The notes below the pieces were generated by a model. It was not told the DNA's origin and ran no database searches. It worked only from the letters and a program-made list of their open reading frames with translations. Position numbers and translations under genes: made by a program. From Cycas panzhihuaensis (lineage: Eukaryota; Cycadophyta), in the NCBI GenBank assembly GCA_023213395.1, contig CM041465.1, forward strand, positions 102,741,741 to 102,805,740: a stretch of 64,000 nt of DNA. The letters run 5' to 3'. Positions 1 through 11,189 of the stretch are shown here, piece by piece. Within the stretch, counting starts at the first letter, position 1. Every line of letters starts with the position of its first letter.

Positions 1-4
1 CAAG

Positions 5-1080
5 TTGATGATAAACAAGAACATGGTGCATGGGTTTCCAAAGCTATATGGTTCAAAATGCCTTTGTGAAACATGTATAACGAGGACACAACATAGATTG
101 CCTTTTCCTAAAGGCAAAGTATGGCATGCATCATGTCCTTTGCAGCTCATACATTCTGATTTATGTGGACCTATATCCACAACATCTTTTGGAGGAGTAT
201 TGTACTACATCTCTTTCATAGATGATTTCTCTCATCAAGTTTGGGTTTACTTCCTCAAGCAAAAGTCTAAAGCATTCCAAAAATTCAAGGAATTCAAGCT
301 TGAAGTAGAGAATGAATATATACAATCAAAATTCTAAGGTCAGATAATGGAGGTGAATTCACTTCAAAAGAATTCACTCAATTCTGCAAGGATAACAGTA
401 TTTGAAGACAGCTCTCTATTCCACATACTCTTCAACAAAATGGAGTCTCTGAATGAATGAACAGAACTTTGGCAAACAAAGCTAAAGCTATGATCCATGC
501 AAAAGGACTCACACGAGGATATTAGGCAAAAGCATTTCACACAGTTGCTTATGTGGCAAATTGGAGTCCTACTTCAACAGTCACCGACATCACACCAAAA
601 GAAGCATGGTCTAGCAAAAAGCCTACCATCAGTCACTTAAGGACATTTGGGTGCACTGCATACATGCACATCCCCGATCAACAAAGATCTAAGTTAGACA
701 AACATAGTCTAAAATGCATTTTTGTAGGCTATGCAACTCATAGCAAAACTTACAAGTTGTATGATCCTATTGGGAAGAAAATGCATCTCTCAAGAAATGT
801 AATCTTTCCTGAAAAAGAACATAAGGAGTTGGAATCTGCATCCATCCAACCTCCCCTTGATAAAGGCAAAAAGATTGTTGAGGGTTTCCTTCCCTCTCAA
901 TCTTCCACATCATGTACATCATCTGCACTAGCTGGACCATCCACATCATCAAATACTACTCCACTTGATCCTAGCACATCTTCTTTTGATCCATCACTCA
1001 GACCAGAAGACATTGAGGTTCAAGTCACATCAGTTAAAAAATTGCCCAAATGGTTTACACAAATTGTTCAAGATGACTAG
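5..1080 (+). pseudogene. Element A integrase (pre-integrase end, catalytic core, C-terminal part)
   Basis: Integrase inserts the reverse-transcribed copy into the host chromosome. The first stretch (5-337) shows the end of the GAG-pre-integrase zinc region (CETC...HRLPFPK), the first catalytic Asp in HSDLCG, and FIDDFSHQVWVYF. The frame shifts by one near 325 and continues through the second Asp (RSDNGGEF) and the third catalytic residue (GVSE). A TGA follows that Glu where Arg is usual, and another stop lies near 523. From 553 to 1080 the frame is open: the conserved EAWSSKKPTISHLRTFGC block, the FVGYATHSKTYKLYDP block, a Ser/Thr-rich linker, and the LPKWF motif before RT. Catalytic residues survive but the frame is broken. 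Clearly copia; not functional. Confidence 0.9.
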
Positions 1081-3103
1081 ATTGTTGAAGGAAAATGCCC
1101 ATCAAAATATAGACAGCAAACCAATTATGTACTTATGGTTGACGTGCTTTGTATTGATAAACCCTCCACCTTTGAGGAAGCATCTAAAAATAACAATTGG
1201 AAAGCTGCTATGGATGAAAAAATCCATTCTATTGAAAATAATGGAACATGGGATTTGGTAGAATTGCCTAAGCACAAACAAGCAATCAGTTGCAAATAGG
1301 TTTATAAGACAAAATTCCATTATGATGGTACACTTAAGCGCCAAAAGGCCCAACTTGTTGCAAAGGGCTTCAAACAAAAGGAAGGCATTGACCATGAGGA
1401 GACTTTTGCACCTATTACCAATATGAACACCATCAGACTCATCTTGGCCTTGGCTGCTCAATGCAAATGGCCAGCTTATCAGATAGATGTGAAGAGCGCC
1501 TTTCTCAATGGCGATCTTCAGGAGGAGGTATATGGACCGTTCCTTCTCAGAAATCTGGGCTCGTAGAAGTGATTATTAGCAAAAATGAAGCCAAATAACA
1601 CGAATGCGCAAGCAGATCATAGAAAATAAATCACCAAAATGAGTACCGAAGTACTTTCTCCTTTCAAGATATCATACTCAATACATTACGAGTGGTTTAA
1701 CCCTTTAAATACACAAGTAAGGGTCTTCATCCTTAATGATTCTATTGGTGGCCCTAGCGGCCTTACATCTTATTGGACGACTTAGCGGTCCATACACATA
1801 ACTCTATTGGTGGCCCTAGCGGCCTTACATCTTATTGGACGACTTAACGGTCCATACACATAACTTACTAAACCCCTTAATCCTTACTTGTTGGTGGTTC
1901 TCTCTTGCTAAGGAAAGGAGGGGTTATGTTACTGTATATTTAGAACAACCTCCCCGTTACAAAGTACAAGGCAAGGAGCACTTGGTTTGTCGCCTAAAAA
2001 AGTCTTTGTATGGCTTGAAACAAGCTCCTCGTGCATGGTACTCAAAAATCGATGATTATTTTTTGAGACATGGTTTTTATTAATCGGCATCAGACCCTAA
2101 CTTGTACATCAAAGTTGGGAAAGACCATGCTATCTTTATTGTCTTACATGTTGATGACTTAGTGATCATCGGTAATGACACTAAGATGATACAAATTCTC
2201 CAGGATGATTTGAAGAGAAGTTTCAAGATGACAGATCTTGGACTTCTACATTACTTTATAGGCTTTGAGGTATGGCAACACCCATGTTATATTTTCATAT
2301 CCCAAGCAAAATATTCTTGGAACATTTTGTAGCAGTTCAGGATGCATGATTGCAAACCAGCACCAATGCCTATGGAGAATGGAACAAAGCTTACTCTTAA
2401 TGAGGAAGCTGAATCTGCAGATCCCACTCTTTACCGGCAGTTGATTGGTAGCCTCATTTATTTCACTAACACTCGACTGGACATTTCATTTGCAGTTGAG
2501 ATTTGTTCTAGATACATGTCTCAACCCAATCAAAAACATTGAAATGCAACAAAATTCATACTCAAATACATCAAAGGAACATTGCAGCATGGCCTTCAGT
2601 ATGCATATAATAAGGACTTCATCTTGGAAGGGTTCTCAGATTATGATTGGGTAGGTTGCCAAGATAGCAGAAGATCCACCTTGAGTTACTGTTTTACCCT
2701 TGGTTCAGGAGTTGTTTCATGAAGTTGTAAGAAGCAACCCAATGTTACCTTGTTCTCCACTAAAGTAGAGTACAAAGTTGTTATCAATGCAGCTTGTGAG
2801 GCTATCTAGCTACACTGAATTCTTAGGGAGCTTGGACTTGAGCAAAATCACCCCACTAAGATATACTGTGACAATCAAAGTGTACTCAAGTTAGCCAAGA
2901 ATCCAGTCTTTCATGCACGGACCAAACACAACGAGGTTCATCATCACTTCATCAGAGAGCATGTCCAGAATGGTGAGATCAACCTCCAATACAGACCTAC
3001 AGAGGAGCAAACAGTAGATATCTTTACCAAGCCTCTTGGTAGAGAAAAATTTGTAAAATTTAGACATGGTCTTGGCGTCCGACTTAACATTGTAAACAAT
3101 AAG
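1081..3103 (+). pseudogene. Element A reverse transcriptase and RNase H, interrupted
   Basis: Reverse transcriptase copies element RNA to DNA and RNase H removes the RNA. The order is WKAAMDEKI, AQLVAKGFKQKEGIDHEE, QIDVKSAFLNGDLQEEVY (to 1533), a 400-bp foreign insertion, then EQPPRYKVQGKEHLVCRLKK from about 1940, LYGLKQAPRAWYSKIDD, and the active site as LHVDDLVIIG (Tyr changed to His, both Asp kept). The RT C-terminal blocks DPTLYRQLIGSLIY and RLDISFAVEICSRYM follow. RNase H is recognisable from SDYDWVGCQDSRRST through FHARTKHNEVHHHFIREHVQ to VDIFTKPLGREKF, with about eight stops. It ends just before the purine tract and 3' LTR. Confidence 0.88.
1534..1933. mobile_element. 400-bp insertion in element A's RT, flanked by GTATAT, with a 62-bp tandem duplication
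   Basis: The RT frame is cut exactly between codons for EEVY and LEQPP. The foreign segment is flanked by the 6-bp repeat GTATAT (1528-1533 and 1934-1939), as for a target duplication. It contains two near-identical 62-bp tandem copies (1741-1802 and 1803-1864, one difference seen: cttagcgg/cttaacgg). TATGGACCGTT at 1531-1541 recurs inverted inside each copy (TTAGCGG or TTAACGG followed by TCCATA). I see no coding content and no TG...CA ends, so it is neither a clear solo LTR nor a terminal-inverted-repeat transposon. It could be a non-canonical solo LTR or a MITE. The class is unknown. Confidence 0.55.
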
Positions 3104-3109
3104 GGGGGG

Positions 3110-3664
3110 TGTTAAACCTTATGTTTACATGTTAAGGATGTACTTTATTCACTTTATTATTTCATTCATTATTTGTACTTTATGGGGTGACTTATCACTT
3201 AAGTGATAAAGTGCACACCCACATTCTTCCTAGTGACATAACATTATCACTAAAGGGTCAAATGAACCTTCATGCATCTTTGCTCACTTGAAAGCCCAAA
3301 AGCACACGTCCTTCATGCATGACATGCAAGACATGCATTGCATGTAGCTTGGATGTTTGTCGCTTGTCAAACATCCAATGTTGTTAGGTATCCTCAGTTT
3401 CTCTATATACTAAAACCTCTCCTCATGTCTCATATGTAGAGTTGGAGTTGTAATGTTATGCTATCAGTTTGCTAATCAACTGGTATTCCTTTGGAGTTAG
3501 ACTAATTCCATCTCCTCCCACTTTGGTATCATCTTGCTCCTTGGATTTTAATCTTGCTTATCTTTTACTCCATTTCCCTTGTTAGTTATGCTCTTATGCT
3601 TTCTAGAACTAAAGTGAACTATCTTCATGATCATGGATATTATTGGCCTTAGGCATTCTCAACA
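3110..3664 (+). repeat. Element A 3' LTR (555 bp) with upstream polypurine tract
   Basis: Begins TGTTAAACCTTATG directly after the purine tract AAGGGGGGG (3101-3109) and ends CTCAACA. A homologous LTR at 48764-49310 begins TGTTAAACCTTATG and ends TTCAACA before a tRNA-Met-type PBS, which independently fixes both boundaries. A large palindromic-looking block (acttatcacttaagtgataa, near 3188-3207) is present in both copies and may form a hairpin in the transcript. Confidence 0.9.
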
Positions 3665-3696
3665 GTCAGTTCTACTCCTATCCATCTTCTCTGACA
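3665..3696 (+). repeat. Tail of element X 5' LTR, followed by a weak PBS
   Basis: CAGTTCTACTCCTATCCATC and the bases after it, ending TCTGACA, match the end of the LTR at 33816-33845 (27 of 30 by eye). The next bases, TGGGAACAAAG from 3697, sit where a tRNA-Met-type PBS belongs and look like a mutated TGGTATCAAAG. The rest of this LTR would lie on the far side of element A, outside the window. Confidence 0.7.
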
Positions 3697-4063
3697 TGGG
3701 AACAAAGAAAGACTAAATGTTGTCAACATATGACTACCTCAAGCACTGTTGGCCACTCCTAGTGGTGAAACTCCTCTGCTTTGGCCATGGTTGGCTCTTC
3801 TCGTGAATGTGTATCACTTCGTGGGCATGTTACGGCTCCATGGGTGTGTTACGACTATCGTGAGCACATTTTGTTGAGAATTCTTGCAAAGGTGAGTGTA
3901 AATCTTTTCTACCAGCATCCTCACAGTGCAGGGTAGCTTGAATCTCATCTACATTTATTGGTTCAAAGAAAATATAACTATTCAAAGCTCATTGTTCCTC
4001 ATCGTTGACCATGTGCCAAAGTAGAAACTAGAGGACAAATTGCAAGCAAACAATCACATGAAA
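3697..4063 (+). other. Element X 5' leader, first part
   Basis: No ORF or domain recognised. By position it is untranslated leader of X between its PBS and gag. It ends at TGAAA (4059-4063), the left copy of the target duplication made by element B; the leader resumes at the matching TGAAA at 8392. Confidence 0.6.
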
Positions 4064-4437
4064 TGTTAAATTATTATATGGAGAGCATTCAACATCCAAT
4101 GGAAACAATTCAAGATCAATAGAACAAGTATCATGAACATAATATTGTAGCATTAACTCAATATGAAAGGAAGTACATCATAATATCTCCACAACCACAA
4201 CAATATCATAATGGACTCCATCTTGACTCAATGTTTCTACAACTCTACCTCAACCACTTATTTATACATCACAAGTGGAAGAGAGTAGGATGACATGACT
4301 TACATGTGGGATAAATGACTTCTTACATAACCAACTACATTACACCTATTTATTAACTAATAATCTAATGACCACTTACTTGCATAAGTGTGCATTACAT
4401 ACTTGGACACTTACTCATTAAACATTATCTTCCAATA
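4064..4437 (-). repeat. Element B 3' LTR
   Basis: On the plus strand it runs TGTTAAATTATTATATGG to TATCTTCCAATA; the outer end matches the other LTR (…TCCAACA) with one change. Adjacent on the element side is CCTTCCCATA, the complement of the polypurine primer used for plus-strand synthesis. Confidence 0.9.
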
Positions 4438-4728
4438 CCTTCCCATAATGTTTAATGTCAAGACTACAAACAGACTGAATACCAAAGACTAACATATCAC
4501 TTGACAATAGACTTAGGACATTAAACATGACTTATATTAGACTCCTAATTTGATCAACATGTACTTTGTCTTGTTTGAATTTGCAACACCTTGATCTCGA
4601 AATAGTCTTGAACACAATGTCGTCCATGAGGTAGTCTTCTAAAGTGATGGTTCTTGAACTTAACCTTCCTCATTTTCATCCTTCATTATGCAAAGGATAT
4701 AGTGGACCATGGTTGAACCAACTTGAGC

Positions 4729-5680
4729 TTAGTGTAGACCTGTCAAGTGATCCTGTATGTACTCATCAAAAGCATCTTCAAAGCGTACATCAAGAATGTT
4801 TTCAATAAACGTTTTAGTCACCACTTGTTTGCTTTCATTTTCTTCAACATATGAGTGATTAGCAACTAATGAATCAATGTCAAAATTTGAAGATGAGTCA
4901 AAAGAGGAATCAACATCATTTGAAATACAAGTATCAACATCCACATCATGTATGTGTTCCTTTTCTTGATTGATATTTCCAACAATGGTTCCTTCAACTT
5001 TTAGTGGAAGATCTTCATCATCTTGTGAGCCATTGGAATTAAAACCAATAATAGAATCAGGCATGCATTCAACAAAATCTTCAAAACAATAAACGGCTTC
5101 ATCCTCTCCTGAAGTAATAGATTCATCTAGGGGATTTCCTATTGCTTGATTATCTTCATTAATGACCAAATCATCAATGTCGCCAACTAATTCAAGAGTA
5201 GTTTCATTATCTTCATCACATTCTTCACACACCTTTTCATTTGCCCCATTGGTATCATCTTCCTTATCTGTATTGCAATCCAACAATTCTATTTGCCCTC
5301 TCAAGATCCTCTTGCACCGCTTGAGGACTCTGTTCATACACATCTTTCAACAAATTCCATGCCTCTTTTGTTGAATCAATATACTGAAGCACATGAATAA
5401 AAAACTGGTATGAAGAAGGAAGATTTTCTTTGTCGAAGGCTGCAAGCATCACATCAATGGCTACTTGGTTCTTCTTCCTAAAATTTTCCACCCCTTCTTT
5501 GTTAAGCAATGCGGTACCAAGAACAAATTCCCATAGTCTTTTAGCCATAAAAATGTATTCTATTTTAATTGCCCAAAAACGAAAATTGGTTCCCATTTAC
5601 TTGGGTAAAAGAAACGGATGATCTGACAACCAGTATTCATTTCTTTCAAGCACAAAAACTATGATGTCACTCAACTCCAT
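4729..5680 (-). pseudogene. Element B gag-like protein with acidic C-terminal domain
   Basis: Reading on the minus strand from an ATG at 5680, the N-terminus (MELSDIIVFVLERNEYW) is cut by one TAA at about 5597. It then continues through GTNFRFWAIKIEYIFMAKRL, a copia gag (UBN2-type) N-domain, and LPSSYQFFIHVLQYIDSTKE, ending at 5264. An overlapping frame (5343-4729) encodes a strongly acidic chain rich in Asp/Glu (DNTDKEDD-type runs) ending FEDAFDEYIQDHLTG. Element L has the same two parts in the same order, with matching ends around ESKQVVTK / SRSKQMVTR, so the acidic part is a conserved component of this family. Its role is unknown. No CCHC zinc knuckle is seen, which is unusual for a packaging gag. 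Confidence 0.75.
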
Positions 5681-8017
5681 GGTGTATGAATGAGATGATC
5701 AAAAGTGTATTAAGCTAGATTCATACATCCACTTCAACCTGAAAAAAGTCTGTCAAATCAACAAAAAAATACCTGAAACCCCATACCAAAATGTTCGTCT
5801 CTGAAACACTGTTCCATCGCCTCAAACTGTTTGGAAAACGGATGCAGGGATGCAAAGATATAAAGAGAAACGTGCAAACACCCTTTTTATAAAGCTACTT
5901 TAAGTTAATTAACTCCTCTAACAAATTAGCTGCTAGTCATAATAGGTCTTCATATGACCATGGTCTTAATGGCAACGGGGCTGGCGAACCTCAATCGACA
6001 TTCCAATCTAACTCAATTTGAATTTGACTTTCCAAAAAATTATAAAATACGCCTTACCTCCAACTCACACCCATGAATATCAAAAAACGTTACAAAACGA
6101 TTCAATTTTTTTGACCTAATCTTTCTTGTGCGAGTTGCAAGGCATGGCGGCGCCTCTTCATTCATGGATGCCCCTCGTAATCTGCATACGCTTTGGCTTG
6201 TCCAGGTTCATCTCCTGTATGGTTGTTGTGGACTTGCGTGTAGTCTCTATATCTTTGGTTCTCTTCTGAGTGACGCACAGAATCCTACAACACAGACGCT
6301 TTTTTCTTCTTCAAAGATCTTCAGGTGCTAGAGATCAATGGCATGCTAACCCCCTCAGTGAGACGTGATCCTAGACACCGTTGATACGTTGATTACCTGC
6401 GACATCACGGGATTTGAATATCACAAAGAACCCTCAATGAAGCTTGATATTTTTCTTTCACTCTGAATTGGTGTTGTCTAGCACTTATCTACAACTGTAC
6501 CACACCCTGCTCAGATCTGTTCTACTAAAAATAGTTGTTTCTTCGAACAGAGCTTCTCTCTCTTTCTTCGTAGAGGTTGCTCTTTGATTTTCTTTCAATG
6601 ATATGGCTCAATAGTCTCTTTGTGAATAGTAACTAGGCTCTCCCTTACAAACCCAGGAAGAGCTTTGTATTTGTCTTTGTGTCGATTAGATTATGGCCCA
6701 CAACTTGATTCTTCTACCATGATCCACGAAGTAGCACATATAGCACATAAATCAAAGAACTAGAAGGGAAAGAAAATATCCATTTGGATGCTTCAGAAAG
6801 TGCTAAGGGTGCAAGAGCAATTGACCTTGTCTTCTCTTTCTAATGTCAATGGTAAATCAGGCGTGAAGGATTCGCATGATTTTGAACTCAGCTATGGGCA
6901 GCCTGTTTCAAGAAATCCCTTTGATCTGCTTGACATTCAGGATGATGCTCAACTAAACTATGAGCTCTTCTCAAACCCTAGCACCTTTTGACAAATCACC
7001 TCTCAGCAATGGTTTTTAGCATGCTATGACCTTTACAGCCACAAACACTACGAAAGGCTAATGCTTTGGAGGCACCCAAAAATAGTTCCAACTATAAACG
7101 ACAACCTATGTGGGACTTCTCATATGCTAAATATGACCACACAAATGACAATTGATGCCAAAACTGCCCTTCACTGGCCTTACTAGAACTAGAATGCCTT
7201 CTTCCTCTACAAATTGCTCTCTAGCTCTTGCGTAGCCTACACTCAGTCTTCTATAATGTCCAAAATTGGTTTGGAAACCCTCAACTAATTCACAACTACA
7301 CTACACACGTAGTGGCAACACTCACACATAGCACTCACAAAGACGTCACGACAACCACATAGAAACCTCAACACCTTTAATCCCCAAACGAACACAACAA
7401 ATCTACCTACTCATACTGCTTGTGAACACCATAGAAAGAGAGCTCATACACCAAAGATAATTTTACTTTCTGACAGTACAACCACAACTAGGGTTTCATC
7501 TTTGTTTCAACTAAGGTGGAGTTGTTTACTTTTTCTCATAGTGCAATCTTAGAGCACTGTTTAGATCAGTAGCAGGTTTTATGCCAAAACCAATACTTAA
7601 CAATCACCAACCACAAACATCACAGCTAGGGATTATTCATATATGCTCAGATTTCACCAACAGAATCTCCTTAACTATTTTCATAACAAACTTCAACAAA
7701 AACACAGGTATAAACCATTTTTATCACTATACAACCATAATATAATAGCCAACAAATTCATATATCACTAATTTCTGCTTCACAAATTCACACCAGTCAC
7801 AAAGTTTTCTTCACAAGGCAAGAGAACAATATTACCCGATAAATTCTGTCTTGCATCAATACTTGGCACTTTAGGAATACTGATAACCTTAGGATTTCAC
7901 CTTATGTAAGTAGATCCACAAACTGACACTTGGCTCTATGGAACCACCTCCATACACATCAACAAAGTGGTGAACCTGCATAAAGAAGAGCTTGACAAGC
8001 AACTGGCTCTAATATCA
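5681..8017 (-). other. Element B long 5' leader (2.3 kb), origin unclear
   Basis: This lies between the minus-strand PBS (8001-8017) and gag. The 90 bases next to gag match element L's leader (around 63025-63100); further upstream I see no match to L. A plus-strand open frame at 6788-6991 contains RNPFDLLDIQDDAQ, looks more protein-like than its surroundings, and could be a captured host exon, but I cannot name it. The rest is AT-rich with no recognisable domain. Confidence 0.5.
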
Positions 8018-8391
8018 TGTTAAATTATTACATGGAGAGCATTCAACATCCAATGGAAACAATTCAAGATCAATAGAACAACTATCATGAATATAATATT
8101 GTAGCATTAACTCAATATGAAAGGAAGCACATCACAATATCTCCACAACCACAACAATATCATAATGGACTCCATCTTGACTCAATGATTTTACAACTCT
8201 AACTCAACCGCTTATTTATACATCACAAGTGGGACAGAGTAGGACGACATGAGTTACATGTGGGATAAATGACCTCTTACATAACCAACCACATAACACC
8301 TATTTATTAACCAATAATCTAATGACCACTTACTTGCACAAGTGTGCATTACATACTTGGGCACTTACACATTAAATGTTATCTTCCAACA
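8018..8391 (-). repeat. Element B 5' LTR with PBS
   Basis: Plus strand runs TGTTAAATTATTACATGG to TATCTTCCAACA, 374 bp, the same length as its partner. The flanking AACTGGCTCTAATATCA (8001-8017) is the complement of a TGATATTAGAGCCAGTT primer-binding site, a mutated initiator tRNA-Met match. Confidence 0.9.
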
Positions 8392-9433
8392 TGAAACCCT
8401 AGACATAGGGTGCTCAAATTGATCCTCGTGATGTCAGGAATCTACACCTAAAGTTTTGTCAAATTCTTACAATTGTACCATGAGATATCTTCGATTAAGG
8501 GTCAAAAAATTTGTCGCTTAAGCCTTCACAATAAGTCTTTTGAGAAAATTTGAAATTTCTCTAAAGTTTATAATGTTATGTTATGTAATTTAGAATATGC
8601 CAAGAATATTCTAATTTCCATTTAACTTTTAGCCTAAAATTAAGTTATGTAAAGATATTTTAGCCTTTATTTAATCAGTTTGACCTTTTAAAAGGGCTCT
8701 TCACTGTAATTTTTTGCCTTTTTAAAGCTCAAGTTTTGTCTAGAGTCTGTAAAAGACCTTGCAGTCATTGAGCAATAATTTTTTACTCACACTTACAGTC
8801 ATTTAATAATTGGTTTACAAGTCTTTTTTCTTTTAAGCATTTTATCATGGTTTTTGTGAATATTACTGGCTATATTTTGCTAGAATCACAGAAATTAGAT
8901 GAAAAAAAAATGTAATTTGAAATTTTAAAATTGCCAATATTTTGGCTTTGCATAAGCTAACGAAATTATTGAAGGAAAAGACATCAAACCAAAAACTGAA
9001 CCAGTTGATGACCTTGAACTAGCAGCTTGGGACAAAAATCTTAAAGCACTGACAATCATTAATTTGTTAATATCAAAGGAATTAATTACTTATCTTCAAG
9101 GCAAAGATTCTGCAACTAAAGCATGAAAAACTCTTACGGAGTTGTTTGAAACGAAGAACGAGACTAGAGAGTCCTATAAAATGTTTGTTATTGACTCTAT
9201 CTCTTCTCATCTAAAAAATTAAAAAAGATAAGAGAAAAATTAGTTGTTATAGGTGAAAATGTTGAAGATAAAGAGTTGGTCAACATCACTCTAAATGGCA
9301 TGCATGAAAGCTATCACATCTTTATGACAAGCTTGTGTCTCACAAGCCAACCTACACCTCTTTCTTTTAATGAGTTGGGTGGTTTATTGTTGCATGAAGA
9401 GCAATGGATTAGCTTTTATGGTGGTGAAAGCAG
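8392..9433 (+). pseudogene. Element X leader remainder and gag N-terminal part
   Basis: From 8392 to about 8955 the sequence is AT-rich leader with no ORF. From about 8960 a copia gag is readable with several stops: DLELAAWDKNLKALTIINLL, KELITYLQGKDSATKA, TLTELFETKNETRESYKM, then an open stretch 9276-9433 with ITLNGMHESYHIFMTSL and LHEEQWIS. This matches the UBN2 gag order (aggregate domain, then the helical block before the zinc knuckle). It is broken at AGCAG (9429-9433) by element C and resumes at 24871, where a zinc knuckle follows. Confidence 0.75.
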
Positions 9434-9625
9434 TGTTAAGAATAATGTTTTATCTAGGTCTTAGATCATTATTGTAAGGGTTATGTGTCATAAACCCCTT
9501 TCTGTATTCTTGTGACAAGTGGAACTCATGCATCAAGTGGTTTCCAAGATTCTTGTATATTGTACACTATTTATAGAGGGCTTTCCCTCATTGATGATCA
9601 ATGAATACTTTCGTGAAGTTTGACA
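9434..9625 (+). repeat. Element C 5' LTR with PBS
   Basis: Starts TGTTAAGAATAATG, ends GTTTGACA, 192 bp, and is followed without a gap by TGGCATTAGAACAGGC. This is a mutated match to the initiator tRNA-Met complement. Confidence 0.92.
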
Positions 9626-10199
9626 TGGCATTAGAACAGGCTTAAAGGAAGCCAAAGAAAGACTAAAGGGGCCAAGTCAAAAGCAGTCACGAGGCGAAGT
9701 CTGATCAAGGGATTTCGAAGAACCAGAGTTGATAAAAATATTAAAGGTGAAAAAGGAAGAGCACGCCAATCTATCCAAAAGGCTTGACTCCAAATTTGAA
9801 GCAGAAAGGCAGGAAATTCAAGATTTTTTGTGGGCGCCCAACAAAACCTTCTGGTAAAGATTTCTCATCAAATTCTCAAACTTTTTTGGGTAATTTTATA
9901 CTCAAAATCTTCGTCTTATCAATACGAATCTAATGACTGCTTGTTCAACCCCCTTCGTTGGATAAAACTCGAGTTATGAGCATTTATTACTTTTAAACCC
10001 TAGTTTGGTCATACTCTTTCGGGGCAATTTCTGAGATAACCAGACTAAATTTGAAGAAAAAAATTATAGATTCCTGAAGCTCTCATTGAAAGTTGTAATT
10101 TGAGACCGCTTTTAGTCAATTTCGTACACCTATACCTTTTCCGTACAAATCTGTATGGCCCATTAATTTAAGCCTCAGAATCCCGTCTATTTTTATAAG
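9626..10199 (+). other. Element C 5' leader
   Basis: PBS at 9626-9641, then untranslated leader up to the gag ATG. It contains two pyrimidine-rich blocks and a CCCGTCTATTTTTATAAGATG start context. No separate feature recognised. Confidence 0.6.
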
Positions 10200-11165
10200 A
10201 TGGCCTCCTTAGTTGTTGCACTTACAGAAGCTGACAAGCTCACTGAAACCAATTTCAATCTCTGGAAAAACAAAATTGAGGGTCTCTTAAGAGCAAAAGT
10301 GCATGGGAGATAGTGACTAGGGAAGAAAAAATTCCCAATAACATAGTTGATCAAATAGCATGGGTGGAAAAGGACAACATAGCTATTGCCATACTTAAGC
10401 TCTCAATCTCAGATTCCCTCCTATCTTATGTATATGGTGTCAAATCCTCCCTCGAAATCTAGAAAGTGGTCACATCCTTGTTCAGCCAAAAGAATGCGGC
10501 CCAAATAATTGCTATTAGGGAAGAACTATACAAGCTTAAAATGAGGAAAAATCAACTTGTTTCTGAGTTTGTGGCCAAAATAAATAGTGTGAAGAACAAT
10601 CTTATCACTATTGGGAATAAGATAGCCAACACGAAACTAGTCTATTTGGTGTTAAACAAATTACCTAAATCCTTTGATAACATAGTCAACATGTTGACAG
10701 GGGGAGGCCAGACAGCGAACATGACTTTTGAAGCTTTAACAGGCCACATGTTAAATCAAGAACAAAGAAATAAAAGGTATAAGGAAGATGCTGCAGAAAT
10801 AGAAGAAGCGTTTGTGTCCAAACTTAATTTCGACAAAGGACGTGGTCGACTTAGCTTTCGAGGTCGAGGTCAAACTCTAGAAACAAGCATCAGACGACAT
10901 TAGATAGAAGGAAGAGGTAGAGCTAGAGCTACTCCTCCTCATGAATCAAGAGTCTATTTCAACTGTGGAAAACCAAGCCACTTCTCAAGTAATTGTCAGG
11001 CCTTCGATGTCAGCTACCACTACAGACAATCTAGACACTTTCCCTATCAATGTCCCAAGAGGCGTGTCGCAATTCAAAGAGGGAAATAGATTGCAACACA
11101 CTACAGCAAAGAAAAAGAACAGGACATAAAGGAAGATGAAATGGAAACAACATTCATAATCACTC
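10200..11165 (+). pseudogene. Element C gag (UBN2 domain and two zinc knuckles)
   Basis: ATG at 10200 opens MASLVVALTEADKLTETNF, typical of plant copia gag. A one-base frameshift near 10300 and a stop at 10459 interrupt it before the open block 10466-10903 (LFSQKNAAQ, FDNIVNMLTGGG, LNQEQRNKRYKED). A Gly/Arg-rich linker (GRGRLSFRGRGQ) leads, after another frame change, to a knuckle with FNCGKPSHFSSNC and a second reading YHYRQSRHFPYQC. Tyr stands where the outer Cys of the first knuckle and both N-terminal Cys of the second would be (TGC to TAC). Gag packages element RNA into particles. Close in sequence to the gags of E and I. Confidence 0.85.
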
Positions 11166-11189
11166 TGGTTGCCTACACAAAAGCAACAG

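Larger units (their letters stand above)
1..3664 (+). mobile_element. Element A: Ty1/copia retrotransposon, 5' part outside window
   Basis: The integrase-RT-RNase H order is that of Ty1/copia. The body runs from within the integrase region at base 1 to a purine tract at 3101-3109 and a complete 3' LTR at 3110-3664. The 5' LTR, gag and protease lie left of the window. Many stops and at least one frameshift make it inactive. It is followed at once by a 32-bp tail of another copia LTR (element X), so A appears inserted into X's 5' LTR. Its target duplication would be GTCAG (3665-3669), but the left copy is not visible. Its LTR is the same family as the one at 48764-49310 (element H). Confidence 0.9.
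4064..8391 (-). mobile_element. Element B: complete non-autonomous gag-only LTR retrotransposon
   Basis: Two 374-bp LTRs (4064-4437 and 8018-8391) bound the element, with target duplication TGAAA on both sides (4059-4063, 8392-8396). On the minus strand the 5' LTR ends TTTAACA and is followed by a PBS resembling TGGTATTAGAGCC; the 3' LTR is preceded by the purine tract GGGAAGG. By eye the LTRs differ at roughly 24 sites (about 6%). Between them there is only a gag-like ORF fused or adjacent to a very acidic ORF; no protease, integrase or RT is visible. It therefore depended on another element's enzymes. The same family occurs at 61185-64000 (element L). Confidence 0.9.

Noticed and set aside
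1102-1461. Minus-strand ORF of 119 codons
   Set aside because: Antisense of element A's RT, which has conserved motifs on the plus strand.
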